The notes beneath the pieces were generated by a model. That model saw nothing but the letters and a program-made list of their open reading frames with translations, had not been told where the DNA came from and did not search any database. A DNA stretch of 64,000 nt. Source: Xanthomonas prunicola (GTDB lineage Bacteria > Pseudomonadota > Gammaproteobacteria > Xanthomonadales > Xanthomonadaceae). The stretch's first letter is position 1. Each line of letters starts with the position of its first letter. Both the position numbers and the translations under genes were made by a program. Of the stretch, positions 16,866 to 26,987 are shown in pieces. The DNA is taken from contig NZ_PHKV01000002.1 in the NCBI RefSeq assembly GCF_002846205.1, positions 124,001 to 188,000 on the forward strand. Direction: 5' to 3'.

Positions 16866-19385
16866 TCACCGTTTACGGGCCGCATCCGTCTGCTGCGTGG
16901 GATCGCCCACATGGGTCTTCAACCACTGCTCGCTTTCGGCCAGCATCTGCAGGATCGACTGTCGCGCACGGTAGGCATGCGATTCGTTGGGCAGCATCAC
17001 CAGCTTCGCGGTGCCGCCCAGACCCTTGATCGCGGCGAACATGCGCTCGCTCTGGATCGGAAAGGTGCCGGTGTTGTTGTCGTCCTGGCCGTGGATCAGC
17101 AGCAGCGGGTCCTTGATCTTGTCGGCGTAGTTGAACGGCGACATCGCCTGATACACCGGTTGCGCCTGCCAGTAATTGCGTTCCTCGGCCTGGAACCCGA
17201 ACGGAGTGAGCGTGCGGTTGTAGGCGCCGCTGCGGGCGATGCCGGCCTTGAACAGGCGCGTGTGCGCGAGCAGATTCGCCGTCATGAACGCGCCGTACGA
17301 GTGCCCGCCGATGGCGATGTGCTCGTGGTCGGTGACGCCGCGTCGCACCACTTCATCCACCGCCGCTTGTGCGTCGGCGATCAGCTGCGGCACATAGGTG
17401 TCGTTGGGTTCGGCGTCGCCTTCGCCGACGATCGGCATGGTCGGATTGTTGAGCACCACGTAGCCGATCGCCAGGAATGCCTGCGGCCCCCAGTAGCTGA
17501 TCGCATTGAAGCGATACGGCGAGTCGGTGACCTGGCTGGCGGTGTCGGCGCTTTTGAACTCGCCCGGATACGCCCACATCAGCAGCGGACGTGGGCCATC
17601 GCGTTTGGGGTCGTACCCTGGCGGCAGCAACAGCGTAGCGGTGAGGTCCACGCCATCGGCACGCTTGTAGCGAATCTGCTCCTTCTGCACGCCGCGCAAC
17701 TGCGGCAACGGGTGCGCGAACTGCGTCAGCGCACGCGGTGCCGGCGCCGCATCGTCCAGCGACTGCACGAAATAATTGGCGGGTTCTTCAGGCGATTCGC
17801 GGCTGAGCAGCACCTGCGTGCCCTGCGCATCCAGCACGGCCAATGGTGCGGAATAGGTGGGCGCCTGCGAATGGAACAGCCGTGTGGCGCGCTTGCTTTG
17901 CAGATCGAAGCGATCCACAAACGGGCGGTCGCCTTCCGGTGAGGCGCCCTTGCCGAGCAGGAACAGGCTGTTGCCATCGACACTGGTCTGCAGCAACTGG
18001 CGGCCCTTGCCGTCGGCCACCGTCGCCGGCGTACCCGGGTCGCTGTAGCGGTCCTGCGAGGAGCGGTCCCACAGCAACTCGGGCGCGTGCTTGGGCTGAT
18101 CGGGGGCGATGCGCCATTGCTTGGTGCGGCGGGTCTTCCACCAGCTCTCGCTGAGGATGGCCAGATCGCCGCGGCCCCATTGGATGCCCTCGAACCGGCT
18201 GCCCAACTGCGCCAGCGTCACCGGCGTGCGCGTAAACGGCGCGGCCTGCATCCGTACCGCGTCGCGGAGCTTGCTCTCGCGTGCCGGGTCGCCGCCGTCC
18301 AGCGCTTCGGCCCACACCAGCGTAGCCGGTGCGTCGTGTCGCCAGGCGATGTCGCGCACGCCGGTGGGCACGGCGTCATTGCCGGTCGGCAGGCCTTCGA
18401 CTAAGGGCAGTTGCGCGATCTGGCGCACCAGCTTGCCCTGCAGATCCAGCACCTCGATGCGGCGCGCGAAGTTATCCACCGGCACGAGATACGAGAACGG
18501 CCGCTCGCTGCGTTCGCTCAGGATGTACCGCCCATCCGGGGACACCGACAGGTCGAGGTAGATGCCGGGCGTGGCGATCGGGCGGATCTGCCCGGTGACG
18601 CTGACGATGACCGGCTGGCCGGTGGCGTAGTACTCGAACACGCGCGCATCGGCCTCGTTGCGCAGCAGGTCCTGATAGGTCGGCAGCGAGCGCACGCCTG
18701 CGGCGGCGCTGGTCTGCTGGATCGCCGGGCCGTCCGGCACCGCGTCGCGCGTGGGCGGCGCGCCCTGCCCTGCCACTTGCTGCTGCAGCAGCAAGCCGCT
18801 GCCATCGGGCAACCAGCGCAACTCGTCATTGACGCTGGTGTTCAAACCGGCCACCAGGCGCTTGGCCTGCCCCGCCGCCACGTCCACCAGCCACAGCTCG
18901 TTGGCGCCGCTGGTCGCGTCCTCGCGCCGGAACGCCAGGTAGCGTTGATCCGGCGACCAGCTCAGCGTGGCCAGCGACAAGGGCGTCGGCAGGCCGGCAA
19001 TCTGCCGCTCGCTGCCATCGGCGACCGACAGCAGCCACAGCTTGCCGGCGAAGGCGAACCGGCTGCTGGCGAAGGTCTTGGGATGGATGCGCAGGCCGGC
19101 CAGTTTGAGCTCGGGCTGGGCCACCTCGGCGATATCCGGCAGCGCCGGCATTTGCAGCATCGCAGCCAGATCGCGTTTGGGCGAGAGGTGCAGCAGCGGC
19201 GCGCGCGGGGCGTCGACCACCGCCTGCAGCGCCTTGGAGGGCAGCTGATACCCGCTGGCTGCAGCAGCGGGTTGCCCAGCCGGTGCGCCTGCCGCCACTG
19301 CCAGCAGCGGCGCGCTCAATGCCAGCACTCCCACCCACGCCCACGTGTACCGCCGCCCGCCCTGCGCATTCGGCCTTGCCTGCAT
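16866..19385 (-). CDS. S9-family serine peptidase (prolyl oligopeptidase fold)
   Basis: This is an exported 839-residue peptidase with an N-terminal signal segment (WVGVLALSAPLLAVAAGA). The first 550 residues have beta-propeller-like repeats such as WSPDQRYLAFRRED and SPDGRYILSERSE. The C-terminal catalytic domain holds the triad: nucleophile Ser696 in GHSYGAF, Asp in the HGQDDNNTG segment and His803 in NESHAYRARQ. The tail resembles the glutamyl-endopeptidase-like branch (S9D) more than classical prolyl oligopeptidases. It probably trims peptides in the periplasm. The gene is monocistronic and diverges from the riboswitch-controlled ahcY. Confidence 0.88.
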   Translation of the reverse strand: MQARPNAQGGRRYTWAWVGVLALSAPLLAVAAGAPAGQPAAAASGYQLPSKALQAVVDAPRAPLLHLSPKRDLAAMLQMPALPDIAEVAQPELKLAGLRIHPKTFASSRFAFAGKLWLLSVADGSERQIAGLPTPLSLATLSWSPDQRYLAFRREDATSGANELWLVDVAAGQAKRLVAGLNTSVNDELRWLPDGSGLLLQQQVAGQGAPPTRDAVPDGPAIQQTSAAAGVRSLPTYQDLLRNEADARVFEYYATGQPVIVSVTGQIRPIATPGIYLDLSVSPDGRYILSERSERPFSYLVPVDNFARRIEVLDLQGKLVRQIAQLPLVEGLPTGNDAVPTGVRDIAWRHDAPATLVWAEALDGGDPARESKLRDAVRMQAAPFTRTPVTLAQLGSRFEGIQWGRGDLAILSESWWKTRRTKQWRIAPDQPKHAPELLWDRSSQDRYSDPGTPATVADGKGRQLLQTSVDGNSLFLLGKGASPEGDRPFVDRFDLQSKRATRLFHSQAPTYSAPLAVLDAQGTQVLLSRESPEEPANYFVQSLDDAAPAPRALTQFAHPLPQLRGVQKEQIRYKRADGVDLTATLLLPPGYDPKRDGPRPLLMWAYPGEFKSADTASQVTDSPYRFNAISYWGPQAFLAIGYVVLNNPTMPIVGEGDAEPNDTYVPQLIADAQAAVDEVVRRGVTDHEHIAIGGHSYGAFMTANLLAHTRLFKAGIARSGAYNRTLTPFGFQAEERNYWQAQPVYQAMSPFNYADKIKDPLLLIHGQDDNNTGTFPIQSERMFAAIKGLGGTAKLVMLPNESHAYRARQSILQMLAESEQWLKTHVGDPTQQTDAARKR

Positions 19386-19509
19386 TGTCCTTCCCCGGTC
19401 TCGATCGACCCTGGACCTTAGCAGCCGTCGGTCGGCGACTCCCCTGCCGTTGGTTGGGGGTCGTGCCGATTCAAACCGGCCAATTCATGTCGGAGGGGGG
19501 GGCTGCCGA

Positions 19510-19515
19510 TATAAT
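19510..19515 (+). promoter_or_regulatory. ahcY promoter -10 hexamer
   Basis: A perfect TATAAT lies 7 bases before the riboswitch start, so transcription would begin at about the first paired base of the aptamer. No clear -35 hexamer is seen; the spacer carries a run of eight G. Confidence 0.6.
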
Positions 19516-19521
19516 CGACGC

Positions 19522-19631
19522 TCTCGTCGAGGGGCGCTGCGACCGGTATGGCGGACTGATCCGCCAACTGCACGAAAAGTGCAGGAAATACGGCCAGGCT
19601 CGACAAGCATTCATCGTTCAACGGCGCCCGG
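19522..19631 (+). promoter_or_regulatory. S-adenosylhomocysteine (SAH) riboswitch
   Basis: The ahcY leader contains the SAH aptamer core. P1 is GTCGAG (19526-19531) with CTCGAC (19599-19604). The conserved GGGCGCTGCGACC strand follows P1. Two hairpins lie inside, GGCGGA/TCCGCC and CTGCAC/GTGCAG. The CCAGGCTCG strand closes P1. The pseudoknot pairs GGGCGC (19532-19537) with GCGCCC (19624-19629). This class binds S-adenosylhomocysteine and turns on ahcY expression when it accumulates. The pseudoknot strand ends 25 bases before the Shine-Dalgarno GGAG at 19657, which leaves room for control of either transcription or translation. Confidence 0.93.
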
Positions 19632-19667
19632 AATTGCAGACATTGATCTGCCTACCGGAGCTATTGC

Positions 19668-21110
<1,443 letters not shown>

Positions 21111-21148
21111 GACATGGGCGCACGTCGCCCATCCTCCATAGGGTGAAT

Positions 21149-21174
21149 CAACGGGCGCCGCAAGGCGCCCGTTG
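21149..21174 (+). terminator. ahcY terminator hairpin
   Basis: A perfect 11-bp stem, CAACGGGCGCC with GGCGCCCGTTG around a GCAA tetraloop, lies 38 bases after the ahcY stop. It lacks a clear T-run (TGCATC follows), so termination may be partial. Confidence 0.65.
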
Positions 21175-21346
21175 TGCATCAAGGCCACGATCGGCGCGAC
21201 GTCGAAGCTGAATCTGCGCACGCGTCGCGCTGTGCGTCATCGCGTGCGCTGTGGTCGGCCGAAAGTGGAGACCGCGCAGCGTCAAGGCCACCAACACGAT
21301 GGCACTTGCTGCAGCCGCCGTTGGCCGATCTTCGCCGACGGCACCG

Positions 21347-22129
21347 TTAGCCGCGTGCGCTCGCCTCGTCCGCATCCATGGCGGCTGGCGCATACAGGCA
21401 GATCTGGCTACGGCTGCGCGCGGTATAGGGCTGCCCGCTCCAATCGCCCCATCTGGCTCGCAAGCGCAAGCCGGCGATCCGTGCCATCAGATCCAGCTCG
21501 GAAGGCCAGACGTAACGATAGCGATCGTCGAAGATGCGGGTAGCCGACTCCCCGATCATCACGATGCGCTGCTGGATCAGCTGCAGGGCCGGATCGGCGC
21601 TGGAGCACATCAGCATCACCGGCACGTCGCCCCCGTCCAGGGGCGGCGCCTCCAACGACCTCACCTTGCCGTCCGCCAGCAACGTCTCCGCCTGCGGCAC
21701 CATCGTCTGCAGGACGAACACGCCGGACGTTGCCAGGCGCTCGCGCACGGCGCGCAGGCAACGCAACTGCTCGTCCTGCGTCAACAGATAGCCGAGCGAA
21801 TACACCGAATAGATCAGGTCGAACGGCCCGGCGACCGGGACATCGACGAAATCGGCGCAGACCAGGGTCAGTCGCTCGGCACCGGGCTTGGCACGTAGCA
21901 TGTCCAACATGCCAGGCGAGTTGTCGATGCCGCAGACTGCCACGCCGCCAGCCGCCAGCGGCAGCGCAATGCGGCCGGTGCCGACCCCCAACTCCAGCGC
22001 CGTGCCACTACCGACCAGTGCCGCCAGTGCCTGCACGCACTGCGCCGCACTGGCAGCGGCCCAATGGTCCCTCAGACGATCGTAGTACTGCGACACCCGA
22101 TCGTAGGCGTGCGCTGACGATGCATCCAT
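21347..22129 (-). CDS. Class I SAM-dependent methyltransferase
   Basis: With the ATG at 22129 this is a 260-residue enzyme; the start is preceded by GGAGAG at a good distance. Motif I is ALELGVGTGRIALPL near residue 43. It is followed by VCGIDNSPGMLDML and CADFVDV, as in small-molecule methyltransferases of the Methyltransf_25 type. The start lies 31 bases after the stop of the sulfotransferase gene 22161-23093, so the two are probably co-transcribed. That raises the possibility that one product is both sulfated and methylated. The substrate is unknown. Confidence 0.82.
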   Translation of the reverse strand: MDASSAHAYDRVSQYYDRLRDHWAAASAAQCVQALAALVGSGTALELGVGTGRIALPLAAGGVAVCGIDNSPGMLDMLRAKPGAERLTLVCADFVDVPVAGPFDLIYSVYSLGYLLTQDEQLRCLRAVRERLATSGVFVLQTMVPQAETLLADGKVRSLEAPPLDGGDVPVMLMCSSADPALQLIQQRIVMIGESATRIFDDRYRYVWPSELDLMARIAGLRLRARWGDWSGQPYTARSRSQICLYAPAAMDADEASARG

Positions 22130-22160
22130 ACCGCTCTCCACGAAAGACTCGCGAGCCACC

Positions 22161-23093
22161 CTACGCAACCATCCCGGTCGTCGCGTGCGCCGCCGACGAA
22201 ACATCGCCCGTGGCGAGCCAATGCGCGCACTCGGCGCCAAGCTCGGCGACAACACGCTGCCGATACGCCGCATCGACCGCCGGCGCCAGTCGGTCACGCC
22301 ACCGCCCGTTGAGACCTTGATTGAAGAAGGCTTGGCCACCGTCGCGCCAGAAACCGGCACCCTGTGGAACGTAGCGCGCCGCATGCGCGCGCATGTAGTC
22401 GAGGCGGCAGTGCGCCAGCACACGCTCGCAACACCGGGCATCCAGCGGGATCTCCAGGAATGCGGCAATGCGCCGTACTTGCGCAGGCAAGTCGTGCAGC
22501 AACGCGGCGTAATGCACCAGCAGCACGTTGTCGTAATCGCGCAGCGCCCACCAGGAACGCACGCCCTCCCAGAACGGCCACAGCGGCGCACCATCCGCGC
22601 GCATCCAGGTCTGGAAATAGTCCTCGACCGCGCACATGGGCGGCGGCATGACCTTCAATTTACCGTTGCTGGACGGCTCAGCATCCAGACGCGCCTGCGC
22701 ATCCGCGCTAACCGCCTGCTGGTGGTCGTACAGGCTCCAGACGATGTCGCGCGCATCGCGGCCAACGTAGAGATAGCGGGCACGTTCGGACAACACCAGC
22801 GCATCGGCGGGCAGATGCGTTTTCACGAAGCGGCGATGGCGCTGCTCGGCGAGCAGTCGCTGCTTGGTAGCCTTGTCCGGATACACCGAGTCGAACCAGG
22901 GCGACAGCCGCGAGACCTCGATCTCCTCGGCGCCGCCGAAGATCAGCTGCGCGACGATCTGCTGCACCCAGGTCGTTCCTGCCTTGGCATAGCTGGCGAT
23001 GACGACATCGTCGTCCCGAAAGGCGAAGTCGTTCCAGACTGTCGAGTCGAAGAAGCGATTGGGATATTCGCGCTGCTTGGAGGGCATGCCCAC
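22161..23093 (-). CDS. Sulfotransferase, cytosolic SULT-like
   Basis: This 310-residue protein has the two PAPS-binding signatures of sulfotransferases: the 5'-phosphosulfate loop SYAKAGTTWVQQI at residues 34-46 and the 3'-phosphate segment YVGRDARDIVWSLY near 110. FVKTHLP precedes the latter. The C-terminal YVPQGAGFWRDG lies where SULT enzymes have their RKG-type PAPS contact. It should transfer sulfate from PAPS to a hydroxyl or amine. The gene sits between a 30-codon small gene (235 bases upstream) and a methyltransferase (31 bases downstream), all on the minus strand. ATG 23093 and ATG 23087 are both possible starts. Confidence 0.85.
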   Translation of the reverse strand: MGMPSKQREYPNRFFDSTVWNDFAFRDDDVVIASYAKAGTTWVQQIVAQLIFGGAEEIEVSRLSPWFDSVYPDKATKQRLLAEQRHRRFVKTHLPADALVLSERARYLYVGRDARDIVWSLYDHQQAVSADAQARLDAEPSSNGKLKVMPPPMCAVEDYFQTWMRADGAPLWPFWEGVRSWWALRDYDNVLLVHYAALLHDLPAQVRRIAAFLEIPLDARCCERVLAHCRLDYMRAHAARYVPQGAGFWRDGGQAFFNQGLNGRWRDRLAPAVDAAYRQRVVAELGAECAHWLATGDVSSAAHATTGMVA

Positions 23094-23328
23094 ATCGGCG
23101 TCCTGTCGGTTGTCATCGCATCGGGCTCATTGGAGTGCACGCGTGAACACCTCGCAGCCGCCTGATCCGCATGCGCGCCTGGATCCAAGGCCCGGCAATA
23201 CGTAACGCGCCGCTGCACATCCGCACACTGCACTTGCAGGCCACCGTTGACCTGCGCAGCGCGCAGCGCCGTCGCCGACGATGCGCGTGCGTGCGGGCCA
23301 CCCGGCCAAGCCTGCCATGGCATTACAG

Positions 23329-23421
23329 TTACTGCGTATAGATATACGCCACCTTGCGCGGACCAAACATTTTCAGAATCTTCGAAAACACGAGTGACCG
23401 CATGTTCTTGGCAATTTTCAT
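23329..23421 (-). CDS. Predicted 30-residue basic peptide between two sulfotransferase genes
   Basis: This short frame runs from ATG at 23421 to TAA at 23329. A strong Shine-Dalgarno, GAGGTG at 23428-23433, lies exactly 6 bases before the ATG and is the best site in the locus. The predicted peptide begins MKIAKNMRSL and ends RKVAYIYTQ. It has seven Lys/Arg, no acidic residue, an amphipathic middle part (VFSKILKMF) and two Tyr near the C-terminus. It has no recognisable secretion signal and no family I know. It lies in a low-GC pocket between two sulfotransferase genes on the same strand. It could be a modified-peptide precursor, a leader peptide or an unrelated small protein. Function is not assigned. 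Confidence 0.5.
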   Translation of the reverse strand: MKIAKNMRSLVFSKILKMFGPRKVAYIYTQ

Positions 23422-23581
23422 CGCGCACACCTCTTCTGGAAGTCTCAGAAATGGCGAATTCCGACATTCGCCTTATGCAGGCTAGCAATAGTCATATGGC
23501 CAATCAATATTATGGCTGGTACTTTATTTTTAAAATCAAATTGCCAGGCATGCGTCGCAAAATAAGACGTGCAATGTGCGC
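23422..23581. other. Low-GC intergenic segment in the sulfotransferase locus
   Basis: These 160 bases are much richer in A+T than the surrounding DNA and include stretches such as TTTATTTTTAAAATC. They hold the ribosome binding site of the 30-codon gene and probably its promoter. On the minus strand TTGATT and CATAAT occur 19 bases apart, a weak match. Two further tiny frames (13 and 16 codons) lie here without good ribosome sites. Confidence 0.5.
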
Positions 23582-24268
23582 TTATCCGAATAAATCTTCG
23601 CGCAGGTACTGCAGATATTCGCGCACATGCCGCTCACGTGCGGCAACGTCATCCGGCAGACGCAAGCCGCGCGTAAACCAACGCAGCCGCGGCCGTGCGT
23701 GCAAGTGTGGGTATGGCTTGTCCGGCACCGGCACTCCGAGGAAGCTACACAGTGGCGCCCAGCCTTGCCGAGACGAGAACACCAGCAGACGATCGGCTGG
23801 CACCTTGTCGATCACGGACTGATTCCAGCGGTTGAAGTAGTCGACCATGAAGGCGCGGTCCTGACTGCGCCCACCCATCTGCTTTTTCAGAAACGTACTG
23901 AATGTATCGCCTTCGGGGCCGACGAAGGTGCTCTTTCTGCCCGGCATCAGGATGGTCTGGGTCACCGACTCGAACCAGCTGTCGGGATCGCGCACCGTCA
24001 AGACGACCTTGGCCTGCGGATATACATCAATCAATTGCCGCCAGTAATAGCAACCAGGATGGTCGGTACTCGAACGGTAGCCGGCGAAGATGGCCGACCA
24101 GTCTGCAGCACCGCGTTCGGCAGCATTCCACAGCGGCAGCGCCGTCCGCATGTTCGCGGCGACCTCCGTGGCGTGATAACAGGGTCCAAATCCCAAATGT
24201 TCCAGTGCGAACTTCAGCGACAGCGTCCCGGTTCTGCCCAGGCCAGCACCAAGCACTTGTAAGGACAT
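23582..24268 (-). CDS. Sulfotransferase-family protein (Sulfotransfer_4 type)
   Basis: With ATG 24268 this is a 228-residue protein. The P-loop-like PAPS site GAGLGRTGTLSLKFALEHLG lies within the first 25 residues. It is followed by GFGPCYH and the 3'-phosphate segment VVLTVRDPDSWFESV, the pattern of the Sulfotransfer_4 family rather than the SULT type of its neighbour. A GGAGA 7 bases before ATG 24268 favours that start over ATG 24286, which has no ribosome site. The substrate is unknown. It is the first gene of the run sulfotransferase, small peptide, sulfotransferase, methyltransferase on the minus strand. Confidence 0.82.
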   Translation of the reverse strand: MSLQVLGAGLGRTGTLSLKFALEHLGFGPCYHATEVAANMRTALPLWNAAERGAADWSAIFAGYRSSTDHPGCYYWRQLIDVYPQAKVVLTVRDPDSWFESVTQTILMPGRKSTFVGPEGDTFSTFLKKQMGGRSQDRAFMVDYFNRWNQSVIDKVPADRLLVFSSRQGWAPLCSFLGVPVPDKPYPHLHARPRLRWFTRGLRLPDDVAARERHVREYLQYLREDLFG

Positions 24269-24418
24269 GGCGATTCTCCGATCCATTACATGCAGGGCGG
24301 CAACCTAGCACGCACCCATGGCGTACGTCGCGGCATTGGCAATCAGGATGGATGTGGCAAATACACGCATCACGCGCGATTTAATTGGCGGACAAGAACG
24401 CGCGTCGGAGCGACACGC

Positions 24419-24976
24419 TCACCCACGCCAATTGGCATTGCGTTCCCAAAACGCCACGCTGCGCCGGTATGCGTCGCGATCCAGCGGCGTGCCCGAGCCA
24501 CCCTCTTCCACGCCCAAGGCATTGCGTAACATCGTGATCGGAGCCATCGGAATCTCCTCCGGCTCTGCGGTATACAGACACCCCACGACACCCCAGTCTG
24601 CATCGATCGGCGTACCTTCCTTGGCCAACTGATCGCGGCTGTAGAGGATGGGCAGTAGATACGCGGCCACCGGCGGCTCGACCCCTTCGAACCAACGGAC
24701 CAGCACGGCCAATTCCTGCGAGCTGCGTGCCTCGTAGCCGGAACACAGCAGGTGTCGGTTGTCCTCGGTGATGGGGACAGTAAGGCAGCGGGTCGAGGTC
24801 CAGTTGCGGTGCACATGCAGCTGGCAAAACGGCGCGTAGCCCCCGATCACACGGAACGGCGCCTCGTCATTGAGGCGCTGGATGAATTGCTCGGGCGTGC
24901 AGTCCTGGATGGCATTGCGACGGCCATCGCGCGGGAACAGGCGGGTGCGTGCGAACTGGGTCAGGACGATCGACAT
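24419..24976 (-). CDS. DUF3228 family protein
   Basis: This is a 185-residue soluble protein starting MSIVLTQFARTRLFPRDG. I recognise it as DUF3228, a conserved family without known function. The FRVIGGYAPFCQLHVHRNW and CSGYEARSSQELAVLVRW segments are the most conserved-looking. No signal peptide or membrane segment is present. A TTG seven codons upstream is a possible but weaker start. The gene has its own intergenic spacer on both sides. Confidence 0.72.
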   Translation of the reverse strand: MSIVLTQFARTRLFPRDGRRNAIQDCTPEQFIQRLNDEAPFRVIGGYAPFCQLHVHRNWTSTRCLTVPITEDNRHLLCSGYEARSSQELAVLVRWFEGVEPPVAAYLLPILYSRDQLAKEGTPIDADWGVVGCLYTAEPEEIPMAPITMLRNALGVEEGGSGTPLDRDAYRRSVAFWERNANWRG

Positions 24977-25207
24977 GAGAAGGATGTGCGGCGACAAAGA
25001 GCGTCAGGGTAGCGCGCAGGCTGGCGGGCGACTACGTTGCGGGACAACGCAGCCGCTGCGCGGCGACTGGACAGGCACGAACAGGTCTTCGGAATCGTTT
25101 TCTTTCGGCAGTCGCGCAACACTCGCCGATAAGGTGCAGGTAGGCGCCACGTCGCGCTGACGCGAACAAGTGCGGGTAGATCCGTCTCTGAAGTAACTCG
25201 TCAGCGC

Positions 25208-25753
25208 TTACCAGATCAAATCGTCCGGAACTTTGAACTGGCTGTAGTAGTCGTCATCACTCTCGGCCGTGGCCGGCGCGCTGCTGCGTCCGTGATCAAG
25301 CACAACGGTGTCGGCATCGCGGCTGTAGACCTTGTCGGCGGCGGCGCGCGGGATCAGCTCGAAGCCATCGCCGTGCCGCACGATCACCAGCGCGCCGCTG
25401 GCCAACTGGCTGCGCAATGTTGGGTTCACCAGCACGCTGCGGATGACGCTGCCATCGTTGAAACGGTAGTCGAGCTCGCCTTCGCGCTTGACCTTGTTGG
25501 TCTCCACGATCTGCCGCACCTGGGCCAGCACTTCCTGCCGGCGCACCTGCACATTGCGTTCTTCGGCCAGGGCGCGATCGCGCTCGGCACGCTCGGCCTG
25601 CAAGCGCGCCGCATCGACCTTGTCCGCAGCTGCCGGCGGCACCGCCGCGCCCTTGGCATGGCGCTGCTTGACCTGTTCGCGCGCAACCTTGTCCACCTGG
25701 GCTTTTTTCACCAAGCCGGCCTTGAGCAGCTGTTCTTGCAATGGATTGCGCAT
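25208..25753 (-). CDS. DUF2058 family protein (YaiL-like)
   Basis: The 181-residue protein begins MRNPLQEQLLKAGLVKKAQVDK, the typical opening of DUF2058. A long charged helical region follows (about residues 15-85, rich in Lys, Arg, Glu and Ala), probably a coiled coil. A compact C-terminal domain includes LDYRFNDGSVIRSVLV and ends FKVPDDLIW. Family members are cytoplasmic and thought to be nucleoid- or ribosome-associated, but no function is established. Confidence 0.8.
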   Translation of the reverse strand: MRNPLQEQLLKAGLVKKAQVDKVAREQVKQRHAKGAAVPPAAADKVDAARLQAERAERDRALAEERNVQVRRQEVLAQVRQIVETNKVKREGELDYRFNDGSVIRSVLVNPTLRSQLASGALVIVRHGDGFELIPRAAADKVYSRDADTVVLDHGRSSAPATAESDDDYYSQFKVPDDLIW

Positions 25754-25922
25754 CGGGAAGCTAGGCAGTGGACTGGCGGCTAGTTTAACGCGGCTGGCGC
25801 CATGCCCCCTCGCGGCCTGATCGGACCGCTGGCATCACCGCTTGTCGGAGCCGCGGGCAGGCATCTGCCCAAGCAGCGCCGCCGCCCTTATCATCCGCTA
25901 CTTCCAACCAATTCAAGGACGA

Positions 25923-26564
25923 ATGATGATCATCTGGGGATCAGGCGGCGACGTGATTGCGCTGGGCGCAGCCGACAACGCGCATTGCGACCACTGCGCG
26001 CAGCAGCGCAGCTTTCGCCACGTGCTGCAGTATCGCTATGCACACCTGTGGTACCTCTTCAGCTGGGTCACCAAGAAGCAATACCTGCGGGTCTGCGACG
26101 GCTGCAACCACACCACCGCGCTGGACACCAAGACCTTCGAGGCCAGCCGTGGCAAGCCGCCCATTCCGGCTTACCGACGTTTCGGTGGACTGGTGCTGCT
26201 CGGCCTGATTGCGGTGCTAGTGATATTCGGCGCCTACAGCGCTTCGCAGACCTCCAAGCGCGATGACGTCTGGCTTGCGCAGCCCGCCCAAGGCGACCTG
26301 TATACCGTCGACCTGCAGACCCTGGTGCCCGGTGCGTATGACGGACACGCTTACGGCGTGGTGCGGGTGGAGCGCGTGAGCGGTGAGACCGTGACGTTGG
26401 CGCTGCCGAACAAGGGCTACGACAAGTGGAAAGGCGCCGAGCGCGATGCTGGCGGCAGCAGCGCAAAGCAGCCAGCCTACTACACCGACGAACGTATCGA
26501 GATGCCTCTGGCCAAGCTGCACACGCTGCATGCCAGCGATGCGCTTGGCCACGTCTATCGCTGA
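25923..26564 (+). CDS. Zinc-ribbon membrane protein of unknown function
   Basis: The 213-residue protein starts at the first ATG of an ATGATG pair behind AAGGA. Two CxxC pairs, CDHC near residue 22 and CDGC near 56, form a zinc ribbon. A single membrane helix follows (LVLLGLIAVLVIFGAYSA, about residues 88-105). The C-terminal domain, predicted to lie on the other side of the membrane, contains YGVVRVERVSGETVTLALP. The frame extends further upstream, but that part is not protein-like. The arrangement suggests a sensor or scaffold; no function is assigned. Confidence 0.7.
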   Translation: MMIIWGSGGDVIALGAADNAHCDHCAQQRSFRHVLQYRYAHLWYLFSWVTKKQYLRVCDGCNHTTALDTKTFEASRGKPPIPAYRRFGGLVLLGLIAVLVIFGAYSASQTSKRDDVWLAQPAQGDLYTVDLQTLVPGAYDGHAYGVVRVERVSGETVTLALPNKGYDKWKGAERDAGGSSAKQPAYYTDERIEMPLAKLHTLHASDALGHVYR

Positions 26565-26987
26565 GTCTGAGAGCAGCCACCAAAACGTGGCGAACAGTTG
26601 GCCGGTGAGTGCGGACGGCGGACAGGAAACGCGATGGACGAGTGGCACATGCCCATTCCGGGCACCGGCCGCGCTCGTGTGGCGACTGCGCGGCAGGGGT
26701 GTTGGCTGCTCTTAGAGTGCTACAACCGATGCAGGCACTCTCGCATCGACCATGTCTTCGTCCGCATTTTGCGACCAACCCCTTCGTTTGAGCGAAACCC
26801 TGCGCGCAGTTTGCCGGCGCAACGCAGTGAATACGTATGCACAACACCGATGCTGCGCCGCGATGCGCGCTTAGCATCACCGCGCGCTGCACGCCGTGCG
26901 CGCGCTTTCCGGAACAGGGGCCGGAGGCATTGATGCGGGTATCGCGCACTGCGCGCTTGCCTGCGCCACCCACTGGAGATCGATCCG
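26565..26987. other. Intergenic region upstream of the alpha-amylase gene
   Basis: These 423 bases separate the zinc-ribbon gene and the amylase gene, both on the plus strand. The region should hold the amylase promoter. I see no clear -35/-10 pair, no CRP/Clp-type palindrome and no terminator with a T-run. Confidence 0.4.

Noticed and set aside
22943..23488. 181-codon minus-strand frame overlapping the start of the SULT-type gene
   Set aside because: It overlaps 150 bases of a clear sulfotransferase in another frame and has no ribosome site; the 30-codon frame inside the spacer is better supported.
23451..23822. Plus-strand frame opening at 23451 in the low-GC pocket
   Set aside because: Most of it runs antisense through the Sulfotransfer_4 gene and its ribosome site is distant; kept only as a side observation.
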